Numbered from the stretch's first letter, positions 8,613 to 17,820 are shown. The stretch: 64,000 bases of DNA from Maricaulis sp. (GCF_015665295.1 NZ_JADFAJ010000009.1:41923-105922), one strand, 5' to 3'. Numbers and translations are program-made. The notes: generated by a model from the sequence alone, not told the origin.

Positions 8613-11600
8613 TCAATTGCCGTCAGGATCCGGCCCGACGGGGTCGGGCTCCGGGTCGGGGCCGGAGTCCGGCCCCGTTTCCGGCATGGTTTCAGGATCG
8701 GACGGGATTGTTGCCGCGTCGTCCTCACGGGCGCGATCGCGCGCGGCCCGTTCCGCAGCCGTGCCTTCAAACATGCGGCGGAATACACCGGGTGCGAGGG
8801 CCGAGAGCGGATTCGCGAAAACGGTGAGACTGTCGAACGGTCCTTCGACCGAATAGGTGATGCCGATGACGCCTTCACCAGGTCGGGAAACCAGTACCTC
8901 GCCAATAACGGGAAGTCCCCCAAACAGGGAATTGATCACGTAGGAGGGGGCCAGATTGCCATCGATGGCGGCATGGCTGTCGGCAAAGTCGATCGTGCCG
9001 GCACCGGTCACTCCGAGGGCGCTGCCGCGGGCGCGGCCATCGCCAATGGTCAACAGCCCGTCCTCATAGGCGATGTCGGCATCCACCGCGTCGAAACTGA
9101 TTCCTTCGCCATTGAGCAGGGCACCAAGCCCCTGGAAGGAGCCCGCCGCCAGGATGCGCGCCAGGACCGGGACACGCACGAGGGTCAGATCGCGCACTTC
9201 AACCCGCGCCGTCAGCGGCCCGTCGGTTCCCAGCGGGGGTGCGCTTCCAAGCACCGAGACCTGCCCTCCGCGGGCATATCCTTCAATCCCGATCAGGGCC
9301 GAGATGCGCTCCAGCGATTGCGCCTCGATCCGGAAATCCCGCTGCCCACCCGCCTCGCTGGCGCCGAAAGAGGCCTGGAACGGTCCGTCCGTGGCATTGC
9401 CCGACAGGGAGACGGCACGGATTCCGGCCGCCTCGCTGCGCCAGATGAGATTGAACTGATCGAGCACGCTGCTCTCGGACAGGATGAGGCGTCCGACATC
9501 GACCTGCATCGACAGCGGCAGCGTGATCCCGCCCTCGCCGCCGGCTGATGTGATATAGGGGACGACACTGCTGATATCGGCATATTGTCCAGCCAGCCTG
9601 ACGCGCAGCGGCTCGCCCGGCGTCAGGGCAGGCGTGACCTGGCCGGACAGATCCATCAGCCCGTCCACGAACAGGCGCTCGACCGTAACGTCTTCGAGCC
9701 CGCCCGTCGGACCGATCAGCGCCGCTGCCTCCAGGCCAGCCCCGTCCGCCGCAATCTGGATATTGCCAACATCAAAACCACCGTCCGCGCGGCGGGCAAG
9801 ATTGAGTGACGCCCGGCCTGGCGCGCCGGCCTCCTTCGTCCACAGACCGCCGGGCGCTTCAATCAGAGCGTCCAGCAGGTCGGCTTCGATCGAGACGGAC
9901 CGGAAATCGAGCCCGTCCGACACGGCCTCGGCCGCGATCCGGATCGAGCCGTCGAAGAAACGACGGGCCGGCATGTTGAAACGGTCCAGCGTGCGGGCAT
10001 TGATCACGGTCTCCAGACCGATGCGCGTCGAGGGCGCATCATCGGACAGGCCGAAACTCTCGCGCCAGTCGATGCGGACCGGCGCGCCGAACAGGCTGGC
10101 ATCCCCACGCGCCTGCAGCCCGTCCTGGCTGGCATTGATCTCGACCTCGCCCTCGCTCAGCGCATAGTCAGTGCCGGGAACATCAAGCGACGCATTCGAG
10201 AAGCGACCGGTAATGAAGAACGGAATGTCCTCGGGATCGACCTCGGTCAGCATGGCGCGGTGGATTTCGAACCGCATCTCGCCCTCGCCGCCGATCAGGG
10301 CCGGATCGAGGCCGTAATCGGACACCAGGAAAAGCGGGTCCTCATCGATCAGGGCGAGAATGTCGGACGCCCGACCGCGCGCCAGACCGCCATAGCGCGC
10401 CACGGCGCCCTTGGGATTGAGGCGCGGCAGATCAACAAAGCCCTCGCTGATCTCCAGATCGCCGATACGGCCGCTTTCCATGCGCACTTCAAAGGAATTG
10501 CCGCGCAGCGTCGCTGAGCCCCGCCCTTCGGTGATCGGCGTCATCGTCGTGATGTAGCGGACATGCGCATTCTCGAAATCGAAGCTGAGGCGCATGCGGT
10601 CATTGTCGAGCTGTCCCTCGGCAATGGCCGAGGCCGGCAGGTCGAGAAAGAAGCGGGCATTGTAGAAACGGCCGCCCAGAATGCCTTCACTGACCCAGTC
10701 CCGACCGCCATCTGCCATTTCGACCGGCCAATAGGCGAGCACGGTCTGCGGTTCGACATCACCGAGGATCGGCCCGTCGAGCTGCAGGTTTGGCAACCAG
10801 CTGCCATCAGGGCGTTGTTCCAGCTGCAGCCCACCGCTCAGCTCAGCCCGGATCGTATCAATTTCCAGATCGAGCCGGTCGAGTATGACGGCAAACTCGT
10901 CGAGGCGAATCTCGCCCGACGCGGCCAGGCTCTCCCATTCCGGCGCGCGCTCGAATACCGGTCCGATATCGACGAAGCCCTCACCGATTGCGAGGTTGAA
11001 GCGGGCGCGCGATGGCAGCGCGCCGTCATATCCGCCGATCTCGGTCAGACGGCCTTCGATCGAGGCTGCGAACAGGTCCGAGCGCACACGGCCGGAATGC
11101 AGGGTCAGCTCCTGCTGGACCGGATCAAAACTGGCGTACAGATTGGCGCCTTCAAATGCGTGCATCGCACCATCGACGAGGATCCGGCCAGCTCCGACGT
11201 CCAGTTGCAGCGAGGCGGTGCGGATACCATTGTCCCGCGTCGCATCAACAACGAGATTGAGATCGATCGGCGCATCGAGCGCCCTGAGCGCCGCCATCGG
11301 CCCCGTATCGGGCAGGATGCCGGCAGGCGACAAGCCCTGGAAGCGGGCTTCCAGCAACAGGCTCTCAAGATTGCTGCCGGCCCGCAAACGCAAGTAAACC
11401 GGCGCGAAGCCGGACGGCGTGGCGAGCCGCCCATTGATCTCGGTCAGGATGCGGGCGTCATCACGGTCGATGATCACGCCGGCCGAATCAACAAACCAGG
11501 CGAGGCCGACCACATCGTCCACGACCCGAACGGCGGCGTTGGATACATTGACCCGCCGCAAGCGTCCCAGCTGGGTCGGCGCATCCGGTCCGGACAGGAT

Positions 11601-12098
11601 CTCGAACAGGGAAGCACTGTCATCCCCCCCGCGGGCGGGTTGCCGGGCGGTTGCCGCGACGCGCTCGACCCCGCCCAGGCCGGCACCGACCGCACCATCG
11701 GCACGCCGGACAATCGACACCGACCCCCCGTCAATGGTCAGCTCGACCGGCTCGATCCGGCCAAAGATCAGCGCGTCCGCTGCAAGCCCGGCCTCTATCC
11801 GTGGCGCCCGCGTCACGATCTCGCCGGACGATTCGGCAACCGTCACATCAGTGGCGACCAGAACAATGGTGCGCGAGGATGGCTCGAACCGGGCCTGCAG
11901 CGCGCCAAGCGCCACCAACTCGCCCTCAAACGCGCTGGCCAGCATGGCCTGGGCGTCTTCGCGCAGGAATTCCAGTTCTACCGGTCCGGACGACAGCCGC
12001 CACAGGACGAATCCGATCGCGAAAATCGTCAGCGCCAGCAATGCCGCCACGGCTTCCAGCAGGTAGATCAGCGTCCATTTGACGGATTTGCGCAGCAT
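8613..12098 (-). CDS. large AsmA/YhdP-like envelope protein
   Basis: A 1161-residue protein with one N-terminal membrane anchor (about residues 9-33, LIYLLEAVAALLALTIFAIG) and a very long periplasmic beta-rich region. The C-terminal part (around DGRARGSALGVTGAGTIDFA and VFANPLSALAPGVFRRMFEG) matches the AsmA-like C-terminal domain of YhdP-type proteins. Family knowledge: these bridge-like proteins help move phospholipid between the inner and outer membranes. The final 40 residues are a low-complexity acidic tail of repeated Pro-Asp/Glu units that is not part of the family core. The start ATG faces the bcp gene across about 100 bp. Confidence 0.87.
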   Translation of the reverse strand: MLRKSVKWTLIYLLEAVAALLALTIFAIGFVLWRLSSGPVELEFLREDAQAMLASAFEGELVALGALQARFEPSSRTIVLVATDVTVAESSGEIVTRAPRIEAGLAADALIFGRIEPVELTIDGGSVSIVRRADGAVGAGLGGVERVAATARQPARGGDDSASLFEILSGPDAPTQLGRLRRVNVSNAAVRVVDDVVGLAWFVDSAGVIIDRDDARILTEINGRLATPSGFAPVYLRLRAGSNLESLLLEARFQGLSPAGILPDTGPMAALRALDAPIDLNLVVDATRDNGIRTASLQLDVGAGRILVDGAMHAFEGANLYASFDPVQQELTLHSGRVRSDLFAASIEGRLTEIGGYDGALPSRARFNLAIGEGFVDIGPVFERAPEWESLAASGEIRLDEFAVILDRLDLEIDTIRAELSGGLQLEQRPDGSWLPNLQLDGPILGDVEPQTVLAYWPVEMADGGRDWVSEGILGGRFYNARFFLDLPASAIAEGQLDNDRMRLSFDFENAHVRYITTMTPITEGRGSATLRGNSFEVRMESGRIGDLEISEGFVDLPRLNPKGAVARYGGLARGRASDILALIDEDPLFLVSDYGLDPALIGGEGEMRFEIHRAMLTEVDPEDIPFFITGRFSNASLDVPGTDYALSEGEVEINASQDGLQARGDASLFGAPVRIDWRESFGLSDDAPSTRIGLETVINARTLDRFNMPARRFFDGSIRIAAEAVSDGLDFRSVSIEADLLDALIEAPGGLWTKEAGAPGRASLNLARRADGGFDVGNIQIAADGAGLEAAALIGPTGGLEDVTVERLFVDGLMDLSGQVTPALTPGEPLRVRLAGQYADISSVVPYITSAGGEGGITLPLSMQVDVGRLILSESSVLDQFNLIWRSEAAGIRAVSLSGNATDGPFQASFGASEAGGQRDFRIEAQSLERISALIGIEGYARGGQVSVLGSAPPLGTDGPLTARVEVRDLTLVRVPVLARILAAGSFQGLGALLNGEGISFDAVDADIAYEDGLLTIGDGRARGSALGVTGAGTIDFADSHAAIDGNLAPSYVINSLFGGLPVIGEVLVSRPGEGVIGITYSVEGPFDSLTVFANPLSALAPGVFRRMFEGTAAERAARDRAREDDAATIPSDPETMPETGPDSGPDPEPDPVGPDPDGN

Positions 12099-12201
12099 TC
12101 AGACCGGCCTTCCCGCAGTCCGACCACTGGACGTGGCGGCCCGGAACCGCACATTACACGGAGAACACGGCCGTGCAGGCGAAACCAGACAGGGGAATGA
12201 C

Positions 12202-12672
12202 ATGAGTGAACTCAAAACCGGCGACCTTGCTCCGACTTTCAAACTGCCCGCGGATGGCGGTGACGAGATCGACCTTGCAGACCTGCGCGGCCAGATCGTC
12301 GTCCTTTACATGTACCCCAAGGACGACACGCCGGGCTGTACCACAGCGGCGCTCGATTTCACGGCGGCAAGCGCGGCTTTTTCCGATGCCGGTGCAGTCG
12401 TCATCGGCCTGTCCAAGGATAGCGTCAAAAGGCATGACAATTTCAAGGCCAAACATGATCTGCAGGTGCGTCTCGTTTCGGATCCGGACGGTGAGACCAT
12501 TGAGGCCTATGGTTCCTGGGTGCTCAAGAAGCTCTATGGGCGCGAATACATGGGCATTGACCGCTCTACTTTCCTGATCGATCGCGAAGGGCGCCTTGCA
12601 CGCATCTGGCACAAGGTGAAGGTGAAGGGGCATGTCGACGAAGTGCTCAGCGCCGTGCGCGACCTTGGCTGA
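12202..12672 (+). CDS. bcp: thioredoxin-dependent peroxiredoxin Bcp (apparently 1-Cys)
   Basis: A 156-residue AhpC/TSA-family peroxidase that reduces H2O2 and organic hydroperoxides. The ATG at 12202, preceded by AGGGGAATGAC, begins MSELKTGDLAPTF. The peroxidatic Cys is C46 in YPKDDTPGCTTAALDF. In E. coli Bcp a resolving Cys lies five residues later. Here that position is Leu, and I see no second cysteine anywhere in the protein, so this copy must work as a 1-Cys enzyme. Downstream motifs YGREYMGIDRSTFLID and KVKGHVDEVL are typical of the family. Confidence 0.94.
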   Translation: MSELKTGDLAPTFKLPADGGDEIDLADLRGQIVVLYMYPKDDTPGCTTAALDFTAASAAFSDAGAVVIGLSKDSVKRHDNFKAKHDLQVRLVSDPDGETIEAYGSWVLKKLYGREYMGIDRSTFLIDREGRLARIWHKVKVKGHVDEVLSAVRDLG

Positions 12673-13480
12673 TCAATCCGACATCCTGGCTCTGGCTCGG
12701 AGCGTGCTCGCAACCGCGGTGCCCGAGGCCAAGGCCGACCGGGCCCGCGCAGTCGCGGCGCTCTGGCGCAACGGCGATGCCCTGTTGCCGACCAGCGGCG
12801 AAGCGCCGGCCGACCGGCCCGCCCGCCCGGACCGGCCCGTGCTTGTCGCCCCCGCTGATGTCCCGCGCCGCCGCCTCAACAGTTCCGCCGGGCGGGTCGC
12901 GCTGCTGCACGCTGTGGCCCACATCGAGTTCAATGCCATCGACCTGGCCTTCGACATGGTCGCCCGCTATGCGCTGGACCCCGCATTGTCCGACGAGGTC
13001 CGGCGGGATTTCGTGGATGACTGGGTCGGGGTCGGTGATGATGAAGCCCGGCATTTCCGCCTGATCACCGGCCGGCTTGCAGAGCTCGGTGCGGCCTATG
13101 GCGATTTTCCGGCCCATAGCGGGCTCTGGGACGCGGCCCTGGCGACCGGCGATTCGCTCCCCGCCCGCCTTGCCGTCGCGCCGCTGGTGCTTGAGGCGCG
13201 CGGACTGGATGTCACCCCCGGCATGATCAACCGGCTCGCTTCTGCCGGGGATGCCGACAGTGCCGACTGCCTGCGCACCATCTACACAGAAGAAATCGCA
13301 CATGTCGCCGCCGGCGCCCGCTGGTTTCGCCATGTCGCGGCACGGGCCGGCCGGGATCCGGTGACCTGGTTTCAAACCCTTGTACGCAAACACTTTAGCA
13401 GTGGCCTGAAACCGCCCTTCAATACTGAAGCCCGGTTGCGCGCCGACCTGCCGCCGGAATTTTACCAAGCCCTAACCTAG
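12665..13480 (+). CDS. DUF455 ferritin-like protein
   Basis: About 270 residues, belonging to the DUF455 family of predicted diiron, ferritin-like four-helix proteins. Visible are the helices RVALLHAVAHIEFNAIDLAF and FVDDWVGVGDDEARHFRLI, each with an ExxH-type or H-rich metal-ligand pattern, plus YTEEIAHVAAGARWF near the C terminus. The role of the family is not established. I chose the TTG at 12665 (reading MADQSDILALARSVL) because homologous proteins start near there. It overlaps the bcp stop by eight bases. An ATG at 12632 with a possible GAAGGGG site is the alternative and would overlap bcp by 41 bases. Confidence 0.82.
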   Translation: MADQSDILALARSVLATAVPEAKADRARAVAALWRNGDALLPTSGEAPADRPARPDRPVLVAPADVPRRRLNSSAGRVALLHAVAHIEFNAIDLAFDMVARYALDPALSDEVRRDFVDDWVGVGDDEARHFRLITGRLAELGAAYGDFPAHSGLWDAALATGDSLPARLAVAPLVLEARGLDVTPGMINRLASAGDADSADCLRTIYTEEIAHVAAGARWFRHVAARAGRDPVTWFQTLVRKHFSSGLKPPFNTEARLRADLPPEFYQALT

Positions 13481-13581
13481 CCCGGCGCATCTCTTGCATC
13501 GGGCTTGTTGATATTCGGGCTGATTTTGTGTCACATGCACGCCTTGGGGCCCGGGGCAATCGGAACAGAGCGGCGTACTGC

Positions 13582-14823
13582 ATGTTCACACGAGTAAAAG
13601 ACGCTGTTTGGGGAACGGCTCAACGCTGGTTTCCGGACCGGCAGATCTACCATCGCTCCGATGGTCAGGTTCGCTATTTTGCGATCTCCACAACCGTCCA
13701 GATCTCTGCCCTGCTTGGCGCGACCGTGCTGGCCGGCTGGCTGTGCTTCTCGACCGTCTCCGTTGCCTTCCATGGTCAGGCCATGGCTGCCAAGGAAGAC
13801 GAGATCGAGCGCGAACGTCTCGAATCACACCGCCTGGTCGCGGAAGCCCGCGCCACGGAAGCCACCGCCATCTCGCTGATGGAATCACGGATGGAGGAAT
13901 TCGACCGCACCGCCTACGAATTCCAGATGCGCCACGAAACACTGCGCCAGCTGGTCGAATTTGCCGAACAGCTGACCGGCCAGGAGATGGAGCCATCTCC
14001 CTCCCTCGCCGATGGCCGTGTCCTCATGGCGGCGACGCCGGCTGATCCGACACCGCGTGAAGCGCGCGACCCGCTGATTGCGATCGCGGCCACTGTCTCG
14101 GGTGAACCCGAGGACCAGATCAGTTACCTCATGGGTGAACAGGACAGCGTCCTCGCCCAGGCCGAGGATGCCACCGAGGCCCGCCTGCAAAACCTCCGCG
14201 CCGTCCTGCGCCTGACCGGGCTCGACCTGGAGACGGTGATTGCCGACAATCGCGACAGCACCGAAACCGGCGGCCCCTTCATCCCGCTTTCAGAGTCGGG
14301 CGCCTTCGCATCGTCATCGGTCAATCTCGACCAGGCTTTCTCGAGCCGGATCGCCCGCATTGCCTCGCGCCTGCTGGAAGTCGAGGAACTCGAGGATTTT
14401 GTCGAGGCCGGTCCGCTGGGCGAGCCGGTCGGCGATACCTATCGCCAGACCAGTGATTTCGGCGTGCGGATCGACCCATTCAATGGTCGTCCGACCTCAC
14501 ACCGCGGAATGGACTTCGCCGCCTACCGTCGCGCACCGATCCAGGCCACCGGGCCGGGCCGGGTCATTTACGCAGGCTGGCGGGGCGGCTATGGTCGCTG
14601 TGTGGAGATTGACCATGGTTACGGCTTCGTGACGCGCTATGGTCATCTGCACGAAATCGACGTGCGACGTGGTGATACGGTCGAACGCGGTCAGCGTATC
14701 GGGGGGATGGGGTCCACGGGACGCAGTACAGCCACGCACCTGCACTATGAAATCTGGTATAACGGATCGGCAATCGATCCTGAGCGTTTATTGAGAGCTG
14801 GCCAATATGTTCAACAAGGGTAA
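13582..14823 (+). CDS. M23 (LytM-type) peptidoglycan endopeptidase, bactofilin partner
   Basis: A 413-residue bitopic protein with a short cytoplasmic N terminus, a membrane helix around residues 33-55, a coiled-coil-like segment rich in Glu/Ala/Arg, and a C-terminal M23 domain. All zinc/catalytic residues are visible: H-x3-D in SHRGMDFAA, the His of RYGHLHEI, and H-x-H in THLHYEIW. It should therefore be an active D,D-endopeptidase. The last 17 bases overlap the bactofilin start. In Hyphomonas neptunium a homologous arrangement (BacA with peptidase LmdC) has been reported to drive stalk and bud morphogenesis. I infer the same pairing here. ATG 13582 is preferred over 13528 because it directly precedes the transmembrane-type N terminus. 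Confidence 0.9.
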   Translation: MFTRVKDAVWGTAQRWFPDRQIYHRSDGQVRYFAISTTVQISALLGATVLAGWLCFSTVSVAFHGQAMAAKEDEIERERLESHRLVAEARATEATAISLMESRMEEFDRTAYEFQMRHETLRQLVEFAEQLTGQEMEPSPSLADGRVLMAATPADPTPREARDPLIAIAATVSGEPEDQISYLMGEQDSVLAQAEDATEARLQNLRAVLRLTGLDLETVIADNRDSTETGGPFIPLSESGAFASSSVNLDQAFSSRIARIASRLLEVEELEDFVEAGPLGEPVGDTYRQTSDFGVRIDPFNGRPTSHRGMDFAAYRRAPIQATGPGRVIYAGWRGGYGRCVEIDHGYGFVTRYGHLHEIDVRRGDTVERGQRIGGMGSTGRSTATHLHYEIWYNGSAIDPERLLRAGQYVQQG

Positions 14824-15361
14824 CAAAGACTCTTCGTCTCCCGAGACCGGTGCGTTCAGCGCCCCCCCGAAAAGGACCGCCATGAAATCGAAAGCCCCTT
14901 CCATTCTTTCCGGTGACCTCGTTCTAACCGGTACGATCGTCTCCGACGGTGAAATCCAGCTGGATGGCACGGTTGAGGGCGATGTGCGTGCGGGCTCGCT
15001 GATCATTGGTGAAGACGCAACCGTGTCCGGAGAAGTCCAGGCCGAAACCGTCGTCATCCGTGGCCGCGTCACCGGCAGCGTGCGCGCCCGTCAGGTGCAG
15101 CTGGCTTCGACCGCCCGCATCGAGGGTGACATCGTCCACGCGGCCCTGTCAGTCGAGAGCGGCGCGTTCTTCGACGGCCATTGCCGTCACTCCTCCGATC
15201 CGCTCAAGGACAGCGCAAGCACGTCCAAGCCGGCCGCCAAGGACAATGGCATCAAGTCGGAACCGGCTGCCAGGGCTGACGGCAAACCGCCGGCACCGGC
15301 CAAGGAGCAGGACCCGCTCGGTTCGCTCGAGCCGCCGGTCGCGAGCAAGTCGGGCTTCTAG
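14807..15361 (+). CDS. bactofilin (BacA-like)
   Basis: A 184-residue polymer-forming cytoskeletal protein. The central domain, about residues 33-125, is a right-handed beta-helix made of short repeats with glycines and hydrophobics in register (DGEIQLDGTVEGDVRAGSL, GEDATVSGEVQAETVVIRG). It is flanked by unstructured Ser/Pro/Lys-rich tails, as usual for bactofilins. It polymerises without nucleotide on the membrane and positions wall enzymes. The gene starts inside the end of the M23 peptidase gene, so the two are translationally coupled and probably form one morphogenetic module. A strong terminator follows. Confidence 0.94.
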   Translation: MFNKGNKDSSSPETGAFSAPPKRTAMKSKAPSILSGDLVLTGTIVSDGEIQLDGTVEGDVRAGSLIIGEDATVSGEVQAETVVIRGRVTGSVRARQVQLASTARIEGDIVHAALSVESGAFFDGHCRHSSDPLKDSASTSKPAAKDNGIKSEPAARADGKPPAPAKEQDPLGSLEPPVASKSGF

Positions 15362-15385
15362 CGGACCTCAGCACTGATCATGAGA

Positions 15386-15416
15386 ACCGGCGCTTCAATC
15401 GAGCGCCGGTTTTTTT
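15386..15416 (+). terminator. intrinsic terminator of the M23-bactofilin operon
   Basis: Perfect stem ACCGGCGCT / AGCGCCGGT with a 7-base loop followed by six T residues, 24 bp after the bactofilin stop. Confidence 0.9.
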
Positions 15417-15523
15417 GTGTCTGCCGTCGGGACCCGCCCCCCCCGGTTCAACGCAAAATCGACTTTTTACAAAGCCTTGCCTCATTGCTTTGTCGCAGAA
15501 CCCACCAAACATGACCGAGCAAC

Positions 15524-15550
15524 AGACAAGTTTGATTTATAAACCTGTCT
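15524..15550 (+). promoter_or_regulatory. palindromic operator candidate upstream of the acyltransferase
   Basis: Inverted repeat AGACAAGTTT - 7 bases - AAACCTGTCT with 9 of 10 arm positions complementary, in an AT-rich pocket 37 bp before the gene start. Size and symmetry suit a TetR-family dimer site. No TetR gene is next to it in this window. Confidence 0.5.
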
Positions 15551-15587
15551 ATGATAGATGATCGGCAACATTCAATTGGAGCCCTTC

Positions 15588-16805
15588 ATGTCCTTCACCC
15601 CTTCCCCCCGAATCCATGCGCTCGATGCGGTTCGCGCGCTCGCCCTCTTTCTGGGCGTGGTGTTGCACGCCTGCATGTCCTTCATCCCCGGAATTCCGAT
15701 CTGGATTGTCCAGGACAGCCAGGCCGAGGCCGCTTTCAGCCTTGGGTTTTTTGTTCCGCACATCTTCCGGATGGTCCTGTTCTTCATGATCGCCGGCTAC
15801 TTCGCCCGGATGGCACTTGGCAGGCGCGGCATTCTCGGTCTTGCCCTCGACCGCGCCAAACGGATCGCCTTGCCGCTGGTCTCCCTCTGGATGCCGATTT
15901 TTGCCCTGATCGTGACTGTCGTGATCTGGGGTGCCATCAAGGCCAATGGTGGCGAGGCTCCGCAGCAGGAAACGCCGCCGCTGACCGCGCAGAACTTCCC
16001 GCTCACCCATCTTTGGTTCCTCTACATGCTGGTGATTTTCTATGCCGTTGCCCTGCCGATGACAGCCCTGGTCCGCCTGATCGACCGCTCAGACCTGAGT
16101 GGCCGCATGATTGATGCCGTCACCGGCCTGCTGGCCCGGACCCCGCTGGGCACACTCCTGCTGGCCGCACCGCTGGCGGCCTGGTTCATCACGACGCCGA
16201 TGTGGATGAGCTGGTTCGGCATTCCAACCCCGGATACCGGCCTTTTCCCCAATACCGGCGCGCTGATCGCCTATGGCACCGCCTTCGCCGCCGGATGGGC
16301 CGCCCATCGCCGCAGCGACCTCGTCCTGACGGCGTGGAAACGCGCCTGGCATTTCAATCTCGTCATCGCCATCGGGCTTACGGCATGGCTTGTGATGACG
16401 CTCGGCGTGACGCCGAACTTCATGCCGGTCGGCCCGGGCATGGACCGGCTGCCGGTCGCGGCTGCCTACACGCTGGCAATCTGGACCTGGACGTTTGGCC
16501 TGACCGGCGCGGCCCTGGTGGTCTTCTCTCGCGAGAACAAGGTCTGGCGCTATCTGGCGGACGCCTCCTACTGGGTCTATCTGATGCACCTTCCGCTGGT
16601 GATGGCGTTGCAGGTCGCCCTGTCCGACATTGCACTTCCGGGACTGCTCAAACTGCCCCTGATCCTGGCCATCAGCTTTGCCCTGCTGCTCGGCACCTAT
16701 CAGCTGATTGTCCGCCACACCTGGCTCGGCGGTTGGCTGAACGGACGGCGGGCCGACAAGAACCGCTCAGAAAGCGCGCGCATCCCGGCTGATGCTTCCG
16801 CGTGA
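15588..16805 (+). CDS. membrane acyltransferase (acyltransferase 3 / OpgC-like)
   Basis: A 405-residue integral membrane protein with about ten hydrophobic helices. The N-terminal signature RIHALDAVRALALFLGVVLH contains the conserved Arg and His of acyltransferase 3 enzymes, which transfer acyl or succinyl groups to sugars at the membrane. The late helices (YLADASYWVYLMHLPLVM) also match the family. The acceptor is unknown; an envelope glycan is likely. I chose ATG 15588, which has TTGGAG at the right distance, over the upstream ATG at 15558. A palindromic site precedes it, suggesting its own regulation. Confidence 0.87.
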   Translation: MSFTPSPRIHALDAVRALALFLGVVLHACMSFIPGIPIWIVQDSQAEAAFSLGFFVPHIFRMVLFFMIAGYFARMALGRRGILGLALDRAKRIALPLVSLWMPIFALIVTVVIWGAIKANGGEAPQQETPPLTAQNFPLTHLWFLYMLVIFYAVALPMTALVRLIDRSDLSGRMIDAVTGLLARTPLGTLLLAAPLAAWFITTPMWMSWFGIPTPDTGLFPNTGALIAYGTAFAAGWAAHRRSDLVLTAWKRAWHFNLVIAIGLTAWLVMTLGVTPNFMPVGPGMDRLPVAAAYTLAIWTWTFGLTGAALVVFSRENKVWRYLADASYWVYLMHLPLVMALQVALSDIALPGLLKLPLILAISFALLLGTYQLIVRHTWLGGWLNGRRADKNRSESARIPADASA

Positions 16806-16817
16806 ATCAAGACATAG

Positions 16818-16848
16818 TTCCGGCGCGCCCGCTTTGAGCGCGCCGGAA
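16818..16848. other. strong hairpin between acyltransferase and membrane-protein genes
   Basis: Perfect 11-bp stem TTCCGGCGCGC / GCGCGCCGGAA with a 9-base loop, but no T-run after it. It may stabilise the upstream mRNA 3' end or act as a Rho-dependent boundary. It lies 18 bp before the next start codon. Confidence 0.5.
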
Positions 16849-16865
16849 ACCGTCCGAGGATGCCC

Positions 16866-17486
16866 ATGACCGATGATCTCGCCACAGCCCGAGCCGATCT
16901 CGCTTTCCTGCGCACGCTTGCTGAAGGTGACCCGCGCCCCTCGGCGGGTGCCGGCCTGTTGCTGATGTCGGCCGGACTCCTTTACGGGCTGGAAACGCTC
17001 ATCCACTGGGTCGGTATCAGCGGCCTGGTTGCCTTGCCGAGCTGGGTCCATCTGTCCGCCGCGATTGGCGCGACCGGCGGCTTCGTGCTCGCGCTTGTCA
17101 TCATACTCTGGATGGATCGCAGGCAGCCGACAGGAACAGCAGCAAGAAAGGCCTATGAAACCGCGTTCCAGGCGGCCGGACTGGCCAATCTCGCCATGGT
17201 TTTCGTTTTCGGCTTCAATGCTTTCAAAACCCAGGACTTCACGCTCTGGTTCTATTACGTCCCGGTCGTCTTCGCCCTCCAGGGCGCGGCCTGGTTTGTG
17301 GCGAGTCGGGTGCAGAAACGCTTGTGGTACGGCCTGGTGGCGCTCGGCTGGTATCTGGCCGCGGCGGCGCTCGGCCTCACCATGCGAGACCCTGCCCTGT
17401 TCAATCTGGTCGCATCGCTCGCCCTGCTGGGACTGATGGCGGTGCCAGGCTTTGTGCTGTGGCGGTTGTCCCGCGCGGCCGACTGA
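16866..17486 (+). CDS. hypothetical multi-pass membrane protein
   Basis: About 206 residues with six hydrophobic segments (for example GAGLLLMSAGLLYGLETLIH, ATGGFVLALVIILW, LANLAMVFVFGF, LALLGLMAVPGFVLW). I do not recognise the family. ATG 16866 is chosen because GAGGA lies five bases before it; an ATG six bases upstream would overlap that site. The next gene, a winged-helix regulator, begins 10 bp downstream. This membrane-protein plus small HTH pairing is common in alphaproteobacteria and suggests that the regulator controls the pair. Confidence 0.75.
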   Translation: MTDDLATARADLAFLRTLAEGDPRPSAGAGLLLMSAGLLYGLETLIHWVGISGLVALPSWVHLSAAIGATGGFVLALVIILWMDRRQPTGTAARKAYETAFQAAGLANLAMVFVFGFNAFKTQDFTLWFYYVPVVFALQGAAWFVASRVQKRLWYGLVALGWYLAAAALGLTMRDPALFNLVASLALLGLMAVPGFVLWRLSRAAD

Positions 17487-17496
17487 CCGGCTCGCG

Positions 17497-17820
17497 ATGA
17501 ACACGCCCCCGATCGGCCAGATCGACGAGATAATCCATGGACGCCTCAGGCTGGGCGTCATGACCTATCTCGCCCAGGCTGAAGCCGCCGACTTCAATGA
17601 ACTCAAGGCCGCGCTGGAGGCGACCCAGGGCAATCTTTCCGTTCACCTGCGCAAGCTTGAAGACGCCGGCTACGTCACGATCGAAAAAAGTTTCCTCGAT
17701 CGCAAACCTTTGACGCGGGTCAGGATAACCAAGTCCGGACGGGCTGCCTTCAGCCGCTATGTCGAAGCCATGGCGAACCTGCTCGGGCAATTGGGCGGAA
17801 CCGACGAGGCGGGTGGCTAG
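17497..17820 (+). CDS. small winged-helix transcriptional regulator
   Basis: A 107-residue cytoplasmic DNA-binding protein. Its core, residues 10-95, is a winged helix: [16 protein letters not shown], the recognition region [21 protein letters not shown], and a wing [12 protein letters not shown]. It resembles the MarR/ArsR-like HTH proteins that usually sit next to a small membrane protein, as here. Its ligand and targets are unknown. The stop codon TAG overlaps the prfB stop on the other strand (CTAG, 17817-17820). Confidence 0.85.
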   Translation: MNTPPIGQIDEIIHGRLRLGVMTYLAQAEAADFNELKAALEATQGNLSVHLRKLEDAGYVTIEKSFLDRKPLTRVRITKSGRAAFSRYVEAMANLLGQLGGTDEAGG

